Shown here: in pieces, positions 17,312 through 25,775 of the stretch | How the letters are laid out: every line of letters starts with the position of its first letter | How positions within the stretch are numbered: position 1 is the stretch's first letter | Origin: CAJQQY01 sp964352225 | GTDB taxonomy: Bacteria; Bacteroidota; Bacteroidia; Chitinophagales; Saprospiraceae | DNA: 38,068 nt | Direction: 5' to 3' | NCBI GenBank assembly: GCA_964352225.1 | Contig: CAYGRM010000017.1 | Span: 1 to 38,068 of the forward strand | Made by a program: the position numbers and the translations under genes | The notes under the pieces: generated by a model | What the model saw: the letters and a program-made list of their open reading frames with translations, nothing else | Told to the model about the DNA's origin: nothing | Database searches by the model: none

Positions 17312-19195
17312 ATGCAGCAAATTTCTCGTTGGGGAATATTAATTATTGACATTGGAATCATCGTCTTCTCGATGGTGCTCGCACACTTGTTGCGCTTCAA
17401 TTTCAATATGCCATCGACTGATGATTATGATAATTTGCTTTTCGGAACACCTGTAATGATTGCAGTTCGAATCTGTAGTTTTTTTATTTTTAAAACGTAC
17501 GCAGGGATAATTTTACATACTAGTATCGAAGATGCACAAAGAATTTTCTTGGCAGTTTTAAGTGGTAGTCTCTTTATGGCGACTCTTGGGAATTTTGGTT
17601 TTTACTATTCCACAGGACATTTTGCGCTTCCCTACTCTATTTTAATTATTGATTTTTTGGTTTCTATTTTTATGCTTACGGCTTATCGAGCCTTGGTTAA
17701 GATTTTATACATTGAACTTCGAAATGGAAAAAAGGATAAAAAATTCGTAGCAGTTTATGGCGCTGGCGAAACTGGAATTACCACCAAAACGGCATTGGAA
17801 AGAGACATGGGGAATAAATTTTCTGTCAACGCATTTTTCGATAACAATACTAATTATCGAAAAAAACGATTGCTTGGTGTTCCAATCTATCCAGCCAAAT
17901 TTTTAGAAAGATATCTCTTGACGAATCAACCTCAACTTCTAGTCATTGCTGATAACAAGATATCTACAGAAAAAAAACAAAGCATTATTGAACTCTGCTT
18001 AAAGTACAATGTCAAAGTTCGAAATGTTCCTCCGGTTGACAAATGGATTAACGGAGAACTTAGTTTACAGCAAATCAAAGAGATCAAAATCGACGATTTA
18101 TTAGAACGTGACCCCATCCAATTGGATTTGGAAAATCTCGAAGACCAGCTTAAAAACAAAACGATTTTAATTACCGGTGCAGCTGGTTCTATCGGTAGTG
18201 AAATTGCTCGACAAGTCATGCGTTTTCATCCAAAGCTTTTAGTGCTTTTGGATCAAGCAGAGACACCACTTTATGAACTTGACATTGAGCTTAACAATAG
18301 ATTTCCGCACTTAAAACATGAAGTTGTCATTGGGGATATTCGTAATCAAGAACGAATGTTTAATGTTTTCAATTCTTTCCGTCCTGACATCGTTTATCAT
18401 GCTGCAGCCTATAAACATGTTCCAATGATGGAAGATAATCCTTCGGAAGCAATTCTCACCAACGTAGGTGGAACAAGCATTACAGCAGATCTAGCTTCTA
18501 AATTTCAAGTCAAAAAATTTGTTTTTGTCAGTACAGATAAAGCGGTCAATCCAACTAACATCATGGGGGCAAGCAAGCGAATGGCTGAGATCTATGTCCA
18601 ATCTTTAAGTAAGTCACAAAAACATAACGCTGGCGCTAATACATTTACAAAATTTATCACTACTCGATTTGGAAATGTTTTAGGTAGTAATGGCTCAGTC
18701 ATTCCTTTGTTTAAAAAACAAATAGCATCAGGTGGTCCGGTCACCGTGACACACCCTGAAATGACTCGATATTTCATGACGATTCCAGAGGCTTGTCAGT
18801 TAGTTTTAGAAGCTGGATGTATGGGTAAAGGTGGAGAAATTTATGTCTTTGACATGGGAAAATCTATTAAAATTTTAGACCTCGCCAAGCGGATGATTCG
18901 ACTTTCAGGGTTGGAACTAGGAAAGGATATTCAAATTATTTTTACAGGTTTGCGACCAGGCGAAAAATTGTACGAAGAATTACTTAACCCTGCTGAAACT
19001 AGTTTACCCACTCATCATCAAAAAATTATGATCGCCACCGTTCGCGAATATGATTTTGAAAAAGTAAAAACTGTCGTCTCAGAACTCACTCATCTTTTTG
19101 GCAAACAAAACAATAATGACCTAGTCAAAATTTTAAAAAAATATATTCCTGAATACAAAAGTAATAACTCTATTTTTGAGGAATTAGATAATTAA
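17312..19195 (+). CDS. CapD/PglF-like membrane nucleotide-sugar 4,6-dehydratase
   Basis: The 627-residue product starts with four hydrophobic helices (about residues 6-130), then a CoA-binding-like Rossmann domain (VAVYGAGETGI, about 145-270). The catalytic short-chain dehydrogenase domain follows from about 285 to 580. It contains the NAD motif ITGAAGSIGSEIA, then DIRNQ, YHAAAYKHVPMMEDNP, FVSTDKAVNPTNIMGASKR and TRFGNVLGSNGSV...LRPGEKLYEEL. The usual Tyr of the YxxxK catalytic motif is replaced by Met (MGASK), as known for the WbpM/PglF/FlaA1 group of UDP-GlcNAc C4,C6-dehydratases. It should make UDP-4-keto-6-deoxy-HexNAc at the cytoplasmic face of the inner membrane, the substrate of the aminotransferase two genes upstream. 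It ends three bases before a large palindrome shared with a convergent gene. Confidence 0.94.
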   Translation: MQQISRWGILIIDIGIIVFSMVLAHLLRFNFNMPSTDDYDNLLFGTPVMIAVRICSFFIFKTYAGIILHTSIEDAQRIFLAVLSGSLFMATLGNFGFYYSTGHFALPYSILIIDFLVSIFMLTAYRALVKILYIELRNGKKDKKFVAVYGAGETGITTKTALERDMGNKFSVNAFFDNNTNYRKKRLLGVPIYPAKFLERYLLTNQPQLLVIADNKISTEKKQSIIELCLKYNVKVRNVPPVDKWINGELSLQQIKEIKIDDLLERDPIQLDLENLEDQLKNKTILITGAAGSIGSEIARQVMRFHPKLLVLLDQAETPLYELDIELNNRFPHLKHEVVIGDIRNQERMFNVFNSFRPDIVYHAAAYKHVPMMEDNPSEAILTNVGGTSITADLASKFQVKKFVFVSTDKAVNPTNIMGASKRMAEIYVQSLSKSQKHNAGANTFTKFITTRFGNVLGSNGSVIPLFKKQIASGGPVTVTHPEMTRYFMTIPEACQLVLEAGCMGKGGEIYVFDMGKSIKILDLAKRMIRLSGLELGKDIQIIFTGLRPGEKLYEELLNPAETSLPTHHQKIMIATVREYDFEKVKTVVSELTHLFGKQNNNDLVKILKKYIPEYKSNNSIFEELDN

Positions 19196-19198
19196 GAA

Positions 19199-19273
19199 AG
19201 TGATGAGCTATGAGTGATAAGTGATGAGTTTTGACGAGAGAAACTCGTCACTTATCACTCATAGTTCATCACT
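19199..19273. repeat. Long near-perfect palindrome between convergent genes
   Basis: The left arm (from 19199, AGTGATGAGCTATGAGTG...) and right arm (ending 19273) pair over about 33 bases with two mismatches, around a loop of about 8 bases. Each arm also contains direct sub-repeats of the type GTGAT(A/G)AG. It fills the space between the dehydratase stop and the minus-strand TIR gene stop and has no T-tract on either side. Confidence 0.9.
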
Positions 19274-19282
19274 AAAAAAAAC

Positions 19283-22200
19283 TCACTTCGTATTTTCAAT
19301 CACTTCTCTAATACTCTTCGCCACTTCCATAAAAGCTTCATCCATATTTTCCCATTGTGAAATGGCCGTCAAATGTCCAGTTGCATTTTTAGGTACCATT
19401 TCTAATTCAGAAAAATCAAGACCGTTAAAATCAAAAGGACGCAAATAAATTGGAATGACTCGTTTTACTCTTTCACTTAAATTATTTTTCAACTCCATCG
19501 CCAACGGAATTTCTTTTTCCCAAATATAACTGGAAGCAATAAAATCTGCACTCACCAAAAACAATATAATATCAGAATTCTGAAGATTATTTTTGATCGA
19601 TTCATCCCATTCATCGCCAGCTTGAATCGCTTTGTCACTCCACGTTTCTATTTTTTCCAAACGCTTTAACGGAGCAAGATGAACCGCTAGTTGATTCATG
19701 ATTTCTGTATCCTTATGAGAGTACGAAAAGAAAACTTTTAAAGGTCTCTGAGGTTGATCATCCAACAATAATTCAAAATCATGGATCCGCAATCGTTTAT
19801 CTTGAGTCAAAGTTCCATCAGCTAAGCGATTAGGAATCGATGGAATAAAAACTGACTCTTTTCTATTTGCATTACACAGATCGAGATAATTCACAAAGTC
19901 TTCACCATTGGTGGATACCTCCATTTTTTTCAACCAGCGAGGAGCGTCTTCGGTTTCATATCGACTCGTCCAATTATTGGGACGATGATGTATATCTGAA
20001 TATATGATTTTGCTTTTTAGGTTTTTCTTTTCATTTAGAGAAAATTCCAACCCACTAGTTTCTCGATGAATTTTCGCCAAATCTTTCTCATCTAATATTT
20101 CTGCAATAATATGAAAAACCTCTTTTTGAATATCTCTTGCCGCAGGGGAAGGTTGTGCCCCGATGAGAAAGATTCCATGCTCATTGTCCATTGATTGATC
20201 ACCAGCTGACTCTGATGCTTGCGAAGGCATGATACCTTTAAACATCACTTTGGTTCCTTTTTTCTCAAAAAGAATTCCTTGCTTCCAATAGTATTTAGCG
20301 TCCACATTTTGAGCCATTCCATAAAAGAAAATCATCCGTTGCAATACCTTTCTAAAAAAATATAATGGCAATCGAACGTAATATGCTTTCTGTTGCAATC
20401 CATTAGCAGCTATCTCATAAAGATCTTCCACAGGATGTGTTTCGGGTAAATATTGAGGAGCGACATAAGTACCTGGTTCATCTATTTTCTCGAAAACAAT
20501 TTCCATTTCTTTCATCAAGGCCAATACTGTTTCTTCGTCTAAACCTTTTTTTGCATTAATATCTTCTTTTGAAAAAACACCGTTTCTGGCACGGACTGTT
20601 TCATTTAATATTTTATAAATCCCAGCTGTCACCCAAATTGGATCAAGGTAAACTGTGTCATTTAAAATATCATCGCCTCCAAAATAAATGACCAATCCAG
20701 AATTGTGCAACCACCTCGGCATCGTATAAATTTCGCTCTCGGTTAACTCCGATTCTATTTCTAGGCATGCTTTCTCAAAATCTTTAATATCAATACTTTT
20801 CCCGATTTTCAGATGCTTAGAAAATGGATTCTCAGGATTCTTCTTTTTCGCTTTCGAAACTTCTACAACGGCATCTCTGATTTTTAGCCACGCAATTGAT
20901 CTCTTTTGTTCTGCTTTCCTTTTTAAAATTATTTCAAAACATTCTGACAAGTCATTGCAAAAAGTATCGAAGCTCCATTTGTATTTTGAAGTGCCTGTTT
21001 TGGCGGCTTCATGCAAACTAATATGATGATCGCCAAAGATGTTATATTCATCAATCCACGTCGTTGAAATTCTTTGTCGTTGATCTTTATCCACTTTATT
21101 TTGCACAATTAGAATTGGACTATCAGGTGCAAAATGACGAATATTATCCAACCAATATTTATAGTGATAATGTTGCAACTCTTCACTCTCTTCATCTCTC
21201 ACTTCTGTGGAAATAATGTCATTTTTATTCGTATCCGTTTCCCAAAGCAAAATATAAACTGCATGATTACTGAGAAACAATCGGAACGTTCCGTGGTAAT
21301 ATTCTTGCCCGCCAAAGTCCCAAATATTGGCTGCCACTTTATCTTTTATTTCATTAAACGCTGGCGAAACTTTTCCTTGAGGCAACCAACGATTGAGGCG
21401 AATACCATGAGTAGTTTCTCTTTTTTTATCGAGCTTTCCAGTTTCAAAAAATTTACTGAGCTGAGTTTTCCCTGTACCGCTATTGCCTACGAAAATGAGT
21501 TTTACATCGTCGATTTCTGGAGCAGATTTCACTTCTTCTTCCTCTCCGAAAAGTTCTTCGAAATTTTTCCCTCCACCTAAAACGTCTCTTGTTTTTTCGT
21601 CAAGATCAGGTGAAATGTTTTTAGATGAAATTTCTAGATTTGGTTGGATGTCTATTTTTTGTTCGATGTTGGAAGTTGCGTCTCGACTCATTCCTTCGAA
21701 GTAGGCGCGGATTTGATGGATGTCGTTGGTTTGCCAGACTTCGGGAGGGCAATCAGTTATTTTGTTATAATTTAAAACTAAAGTTTTTAGTTTTGGTAAA
21801 TTGATTAATGGTTTAATTCTAGAAAATTGATTACTACTAAGAAAAAGAGTCTCGAGATTGTTTAATTTAGCAATCACCTCAAGTTCTCCAATTTCATTGA
21901 CTTCAAGATTTAAATACTTTAAACCTACCAGGTTTTCGAGAAAAGAGATATCTGAAATTCCATTTATAATAAGGATTAATAATTCTAAGTTTTTCAATTC
22001 TCCAATAATTCCAAAATCTTTGATTTCAATATTTTTTGACAAATCTAATATCTGTAAGTTTTGAAGGTTTTGAAGAGGAGTAATATCTGATATCTTATTT
22101 TCAGCAAGATTCAAATCATGTAATTCCAATAATTTTCCAATAGAAGAAATATCAGATATGCTATTATCTTCAAGATTAAGGAATTGTAGGCTTTTTAATT

Positions 22201-22627
22201 TTCCAATGGGAGATATATCTGAAATACTATTTTTTCTAAGATTGACTTCTTCCAATTTTGATAAATTTGATACTATCTCAACATCCGAAATAGCCCAATT
22301 TTTTTCAGCATCTCCACCTCCAATTCTTATCTTTTTCAAATGCTGTAATTGTCCAATCTCCTTTGGAATTTCATTTAGAAAATTGGGCTCGCGAATACTC
22401 CCTTTCATTTTCACAACCTTTTTAGCAACTTTAGATTGCTGACGTGATTTTTCTTCTTTTGTTATATACCCATTCGTAATCACCAACTCCTCCAACCACT
22501 CCATCTCAAAAACCTCCCTCGGAATCTCCCTCAGCCCACAATCACTAAGCACCAACTTTCCAGTTCGTTCTTTTATTTCTCGATTAATAAATTTCAATGC
22601 CATTGGTGGAGTCTGCTGCACATTCAT
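19283..22627 (-). CDS. LRR-Roc-COR-TIR protein (bacterial Roco protein with C-terminal TIR domain)
   Basis: This is an 1114-residue cytoplasmic protein without signal peptide; Met9 (MALKFINREI) is an alternative start. Residues about 20-310 hold roughly ten leucine-rich repeats, the middle ones of the 22-residue SDS22-like type (NLEDNSISDISSIGKL). The Roc GTPase domain (about 374-565) is intact: P-loop GNSGTGKTQ (381-389), switch I TTHGI (405-409), G3 WDFGGQE (436-442), G4 NKVD (510-513). A COR dimerisation region follows (about 570-800), then a linker domain of unknown fold (about 800-960), and a TIR domain (about 963-1110: VFFSYSHKD, then SDIILFLVSADFI and SSYIWEKEI). E1039 is at the position of the catalytic glutamate of NAD-cleaving TIRs. 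This resembles NLR-like sensors: LRR sensing, GTPase switch, NAD-consuming TIR output. The function is inferred; signalling without NADase activity is also possible. A WG-repeat gene lies 100 bases upstream on the same strand. Confidence 0.93.
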   Translation of the reverse strand: MNVQQTPPMALKFINREIKERTGKLVLSDCGLREIPREVFEMEWLEELVITNGYITKEEKSRQQSKVAKKVVKMKGSIREPNFLNEIPKEIGQLQHLKKIRIGGGDAEKNWAISDVEIVSNLSKLEEVNLRKNSISDISPIGKLKSLQFLNLEDNSISDISSIGKLLELHDLNLAENKISDITPLQNLQNLQILDLSKNIEIKDFGIIGELKNLELLILIINGISDISFLENLVGLKYLNLEVNEIGELEVIAKLNNLETLFLSSNQFSRIKPLINLPKLKTLVLNYNKITDCPPEVWQTNDIHQIRAYFEGMSRDATSNIEQKIDIQPNLEISSKNISPDLDEKTRDVLGGGKNFEELFGEEEEVKSAPEIDDVKLIFVGNSGTGKTQLSKFFETGKLDKKRETTHGIRLNRWLPQGKVSPAFNEIKDKVAANIWDFGGQEYYHGTFRLFLSNHAVYILLWETDTNKNDIISTEVRDEESEELQHYHYKYWLDNIRHFAPDSPILIVQNKVDKDQRQRISTTWIDEYNIFGDHHISLHEAAKTGTSKYKWSFDTFCNDLSECFEIILKRKAEQKRSIAWLKIRDAVVEVSKAKKKNPENPFSKHLKIGKSIDIKDFEKACLEIESELTESEIYTMPRWLHNSGLVIYFGGDDILNDTVYLDPIWVTAGIYKILNETVRARNGVFSKEDINAKKGLDEETVLALMKEMEIVFEKIDEPGTYVAPQYLPETHPVEDLYEIAANGLQQKAYYVRLPLYFFRKVLQRMIFFYGMAQNVDAKYYWKQGILFEKKGTKVMFKGIMPSQASESAGDQSMDNEHGIFLIGAQPSPAARDIQKEVFHIIAEILDEKDLAKIHRETSGLEFSLNEKKNLKSKIIYSDIHHRPNNWTSRYETEDAPRWLKKMEVSTNGEDFVNYLDLCNANRKESVFIPSIPNRLADGTLTQDKRLRIHDFELLLDDQPQRPLKVFFSYSHKDTEIMNQLAVHLAPLKRLEKIETWSDKAIQAGDEWDESIKNNLQNSDIILFLVSADFIASSYIWEKEIPLAMELKNNLSERVKRVIPIYLRPFDFNGLDFSELEMVPKNATGHLTAISQWENMDEAFMEVAKSIREVIENTK

Positions 22628-22727
22628 AATCTAACCTTGATTTTTTGAAATGGAAATATAATGAAAAATAAAATTAGCCACTCCATTTCTGACGAGTTAA
22701 GTCAATTAAAATAAAATTTCTATCAAC

Positions 22728-24311
22728 CTATTTTTCCCACTCGTACACCCTATACTCATTTCCTTTAATCACCCAAAGATATTTCTCGTTGACCCAATGA
22801 ATATAATTAACTACTTCTGTAGTTAAAAAAACTAGATTACCTTCTAAATCAGCCAATCCCAATTTACCATCAGGAGTAGCAAGTCGAAGTAGATTATTAA
22901 TCGAGCCATCATTTTTGACTCGATTATAAATTGGAGAAATATCTTTGTATTCTATCGGCAAGACCAACTTCCCTTGCTCATTAATGAGTCCTTGTTTTTT
23001 ATTTTTTATCACTAAAAGTAGCGAAGGGGTAAAATAATAAACAGAATCATAATCAACCACATTCAATAATTCAGCTTGGCGATTATACAGATGATATTTT
23101 GCAACGCCAGTCGTATCTCTTCTTTTGACACCTAAAATAGTTTGTACTCGATCATCTTGTTTTTCTCCATGAATCGGACTCGTTCCCATCGTAGATTCTA
23201 TCGGTGGCGCAAGTATCGTTTTTCCATTACCATCCAACCATGTAATTTCTCTTTCTGTCCTTCCGTCGACTCGTTTGGTCTTTTCCGTAACCAAATCATC
23301 AGGCGATAAAACATAAACTCGAAAGCGATCTTTTGGAAGCACCACTTTCCCAAATTTATTGATAACAATACTGCTATCTTTTGGATAAAACAACTGTACA
23401 TAACCATGAGCTAAGATGAAAAACTTTCTAAATTCCGCTGCAAAAAGCGTATTAAATTCTTTGTCGCAAAGTCCATAAAATCTTTCATCCTCTCGGTACT
23501 CTCTAAAAATATAACCTACCTCTTTGGCAGAATTAACTATCGTTTTTTCTTTAGTATCAATTGGTTTCCCATCCAAATCCCAAAAGTGCGAATCACTTCT
23601 AGTACGGTGTTCATTGACAATATAATTTTCTTGAATGGAAGGGTTATTCTCTAGTTCTAGAGGAACAATAATTCCAGTTTTTGAAGAAATAATTCCTCTT
23701 GACTTCCCTTTGGAAATATTAAAAAGGTAATCATGAAATCGATTGGTTTTGACATAAGTAAACTTCTCTTCGAACATTGGTTTTCCATCAAAGTCAAGGA
23801 AAAAATACTCCCTCCTATCATTCATCGCAAGGATAGTTTGAGGATTTACAATTTCTAAAGACTTGTAATTTGTGGAATCTAGAAAAAGAGTTTCCTGTCC
23901 TAACTTATCAATAAAAAACCATTGCTCCTTCTTTTTTCCTAAGACTTTACCCTCAATAAATTTCTTTCCTAAATAATCATATTCAACAGGAATGATTACA
24001 TCGCCCTTTGGATTTACAAAACCATATTTATCTTTCTTCTTTGCAGGAACTAGTAAGTTTTCGGAAAATTGAATCGGTTGAACTACCTCAAAATTTGAAG
24101 GACGTATTTGCGTACCATCAAGTTTAGCGATATGGAAATTGGAGTAAACACCTTTTTCCGAACTTGATAAAATCACAAAATCCAATCCCTCTTCAGATAA
24201 AGTTGCTTTCCCGACAGTATCAATTTGAAAACTATTGATCAGTTTAAAGTTTTGTCCAAAAACAATTGTGGGAAAAAATAATAGGATAAATATTTTTACT
24301 TTTTTTGACAT
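22728..24311 (-). CDS. Secreted WG-repeat protein
   Basis: The 527-residue product has a signal peptide (about 1-20, IVFGQ). It contains repeats of the WG type with the pattern K-x-G-x-I/V-N-x-x-G-x-x-I/L-P-x-x-Y-D: clear copies are KYGFVNPKGDVIIPVEYD (about 97-114) and KQGLINEQGKLVLPIEYK (about 436-453), with more degenerate copies (KSRGIISSKTGIIVPLE, DGKLGLADLEGNLVFL) between and after them. WG repeats form beta-rich, probably protein-binding surfaces. No lipobox or T9SS domain is seen, so it is likely periplasmic. It precedes the LRR-Roc-COR-TIR gene by 100 bases on the same strand; cotranscription is possible but the compartments differ, so a joint function is uncertain. Confidence 0.82.
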   Translation of the reverse strand: MSKKVKIFILLFFPTIVFGQNFKLINSFQIDTVGKATLSEEGLDFVILSSSEKGVYSNFHIAKLDGTQIRPSNFEVVQPIQFSENLLVPAKKKDKYGFVNPKGDVIIPVEYDYLGKKFIEGKVLGKKKEQWFFIDKLGQETLFLDSTNYKSLEIVNPQTILAMNDRREYFFLDFDGKPMFEEKFTYVKTNRFHDYLFNISKGKSRGIISSKTGIIVPLELENNPSIQENYIVNEHRTRSDSHFWDLDGKPIDTKEKTIVNSAKEVGYIFREYREDERFYGLCDKEFNTLFAAEFRKFFILAHGYVQLFYPKDSSIVINKFGKVVLPKDRFRVYVLSPDDLVTEKTKRVDGRTEREITWLDGNGKTILAPPIESTMGTSPIHGEKQDDRVQTILGVKRRDTTGVAKYHLYNRQAELLNVVDYDSVYYFTPSLLLVIKNKKQGLINEQGKLVLPIEYKDISPIYNRVKNDGSINNLLRLATPDGKLGLADLEGNLVFLTTEVVNYIHWVNEKYLWVIKGNEYRVYEWEK

Positions 24312-24370
24312 CGATGGATAAATTAATTTTAAATTATTTGGTAGCGAATATAATTCACAAAAAATCTAAT

Positions 24371-24378
24371 CAAAAATA
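24371..24378 (-). promoter_or_regulatory. -7 box for the WG-repeat gene
   Basis: On the minus strand TATTTTTG matches TAnnTTTG about 60 bases before the start codon at 24311. No TTG lies at the proper -33 distance. Confidence 0.35.
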
Positions 24379-24510
24379 CTCCTCTTCATTAATTATATTT
24401 GATTTAATCAGACATCTATTTTGTCGCCTATTTCTCTATCGACTCTTCTCCTGCTTTTTATCTTTTTGAAAAAAATACCTTTATAACTATTTTCAAACAA
24501 AAAACAACTC

Positions 24511-25599
24511 ATGAAAAAAATTCAACTTTTCGTTTTTCTAATTATTGGTGCTTTCCAATTACAAAGTCAAACTTTAACCCAAATCGAATCTGTAGAATAT
24601 GACGCTTCGCAAAATCGGTTTTTTATTTCCAATGGAAATAGTATTATCGCTCGTGCTAGCAATGGCGATTTAAGTTTCTTTGGGTCAGAAGGAGCTACCC
24701 ATGGAATGGAAGTTTTGGGCAATCATCTTTTTACTATTGATGGAACAACGATTCGGGGATTCGAATTAGATACTGAAAATGAAGTGATGGCTTTAAATAT
24801 TTCAGGAGCAAATTTTCTAAATGGCATGACCAACGACGGAGTTTCCAATCTTTACGTAACTGATTTTTCAGGAAAGAAAATTTATAAAATTGATGTGGCT
24901 GACTTGTCTAATCCAAGTTTCGAAATCATCGTAAATAATACTATTTCCACTCCCAACGGAATCGTTTTCGATGGAGCCAATAATCGTTTGATTTTTGTCA
25001 ACTGGGGAAATAATGCTCCAATCAAAGCAGTTGATCTTACCGATAATTCAGTTAGTACTATTGTTTCTACCAGCGTTGGAAATATCGACGGTATCGATGA
25101 AGACAATGAGGGGAATTATTATATTGCTTATTGGAATCCAAGTCAAATCGCGAAGTATGACAATGCTTTTGCCAATCCTCCTGAAATAGTTTCTACTCCA
25201 TTTTTAAATAATCCAGCTGATATTTGTTATGCTAAAGAGATTGATACTTTAGCGATTCCACATTATCCAAGTGGTACTGATCAAGTAGTTTTTGTTGGTT
25301 TTGCACCAGATACTATATCTTCTATTTATGATATTTTTTCTAATGATTTTGAGTTAGAAGTTTTTCCAAATCCAGTTACCGAAAATTCTGTTATTCGATT
25401 TTCTTTGGATAAAAAAACTTCACTACAATTATCTATTTTAAATCAAGAAGGGAAATTGATCAAAACACTTTTGCAAGGAGAACAAATGAAAGGAGAGCAT
25501 ACTATCTCATTTGCAGGTATGAAAATTCCTGCTGGAATTCATTGGCTTTCACTCGAAGGAATCAATCTTAAAAAAACTATTTCAATTCAGGTGAATTAG
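24511..25599 (+). CDS. Secreted SMP-30/NHL-like propeller protein with T9SS type A sorting domain
   Basis: A signal peptide spans residues 1-20 (LQLQSQ). Residues about 25-270 form a six-bladed-propeller-like sequence resembling SMP-30/gluconolactonase-type proteins: GMEVLGNHLFTID, NGMTNDGVSNLYVTDFSG, TPNGIVFDGANNRLIFVNWG, GNIDGIDEDNEGNYYIAYW. Acidic residues that bind a metal in lactonases are partly present (NG and D-rich loops), but catalytic activity cannot be claimed. A type A sorting domain follows from about residue 282 (VFPNPVTENS...PAGIHWLSL). The product should be exported through Sec and T9SS and be surface-attached. It is divergent from the WG-repeat gene and monocistronic. A 33-base palindrome starts six bases after its stop. 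Confidence 0.85.
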   Translation: MKKIQLFVFLIIGAFQLQSQTLTQIESVEYDASQNRFFISNGNSIIARASNGDLSFFGSEGATHGMEVLGNHLFTIDGTTIRGFELDTENEVMALNISGANFLNGMTNDGVSNLYVTDFSGKKIYKIDVADLSNPSFEIIVNNTISTPNGIVFDGANNRLIFVNWGNNAPIKAVDLTDNSVSTIVSTSVGNIDGIDEDNEGNYYIAYWNPSQIAKYDNAFANPPEIVSTPFLNNPADICYAKEIDTLAIPHYPSGTDQVVFVGFAPDTISSIYDIFSNDFELEVFPNPVTENSVIRFSLDKKTSLQLSILNQEGKLIKTLLQGEQMKGEHTISFAGMKIPAGIHWLSLEGINLKKTISIQVN

Positions 25600-25605
25600 T
25601 TAATC

Positions 25606-25638
25606 AGGTATCGGATACCTTGAAGGTATCCGATACCT
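25606..25638. repeat. 33-base perfect palindrome with palindromic arms
   Basis: AGGTATCGGATACCTT (25606-25621), one central G, then AAGGTATCCGATACCT (25623-25638). The pairing is perfect, and each arm alone is also an inverted repeat (GGTATC-G-GATACC), so it can fold as one long hairpin or two small ones. There is no T-tract. Confidence 0.9.
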
Positions 25639-25723
25639 AACATCAAAGGAAAAGAAATCCAATTCAAGTCAACTAAGCTTTTATTGTCTTGTTCAAAAGA
25701 TATAAACATTGCCCAAAAACTAT

Positions 25724-25731
25724 TACTTTTG
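25724..25731 (+). promoter_or_regulatory. -7 box of the thiolase gene
   Basis: TACTTTTG is an exact TAnnTTTG match 44 bases before the start codon. The nearest upstream TTG (25709-25711) is only 12 bases away, so the -33 element is not clear. Confidence 0.45.
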
Positions 25732-25775
25732 CGGCATCAAACCATTTTTACCAAATACAATTTAATTAAAAAAAC

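Noticed and set aside
21134..22442. Plus-strand open frames opposite the LRR and GTPase region
   Set aside because: The minus strand holds clear LRR and Roc motifs; the plus frames are Phe/Ser-rich antisense artefacts.
15195..24311. Genomic island inserted at the tRNA-fMet gene
   Set aside because: No integrase and no repeat of the tRNA 3' end was found within the window. The repeated 12-mer is at the tRNA 5' side, and the genes read away from it.
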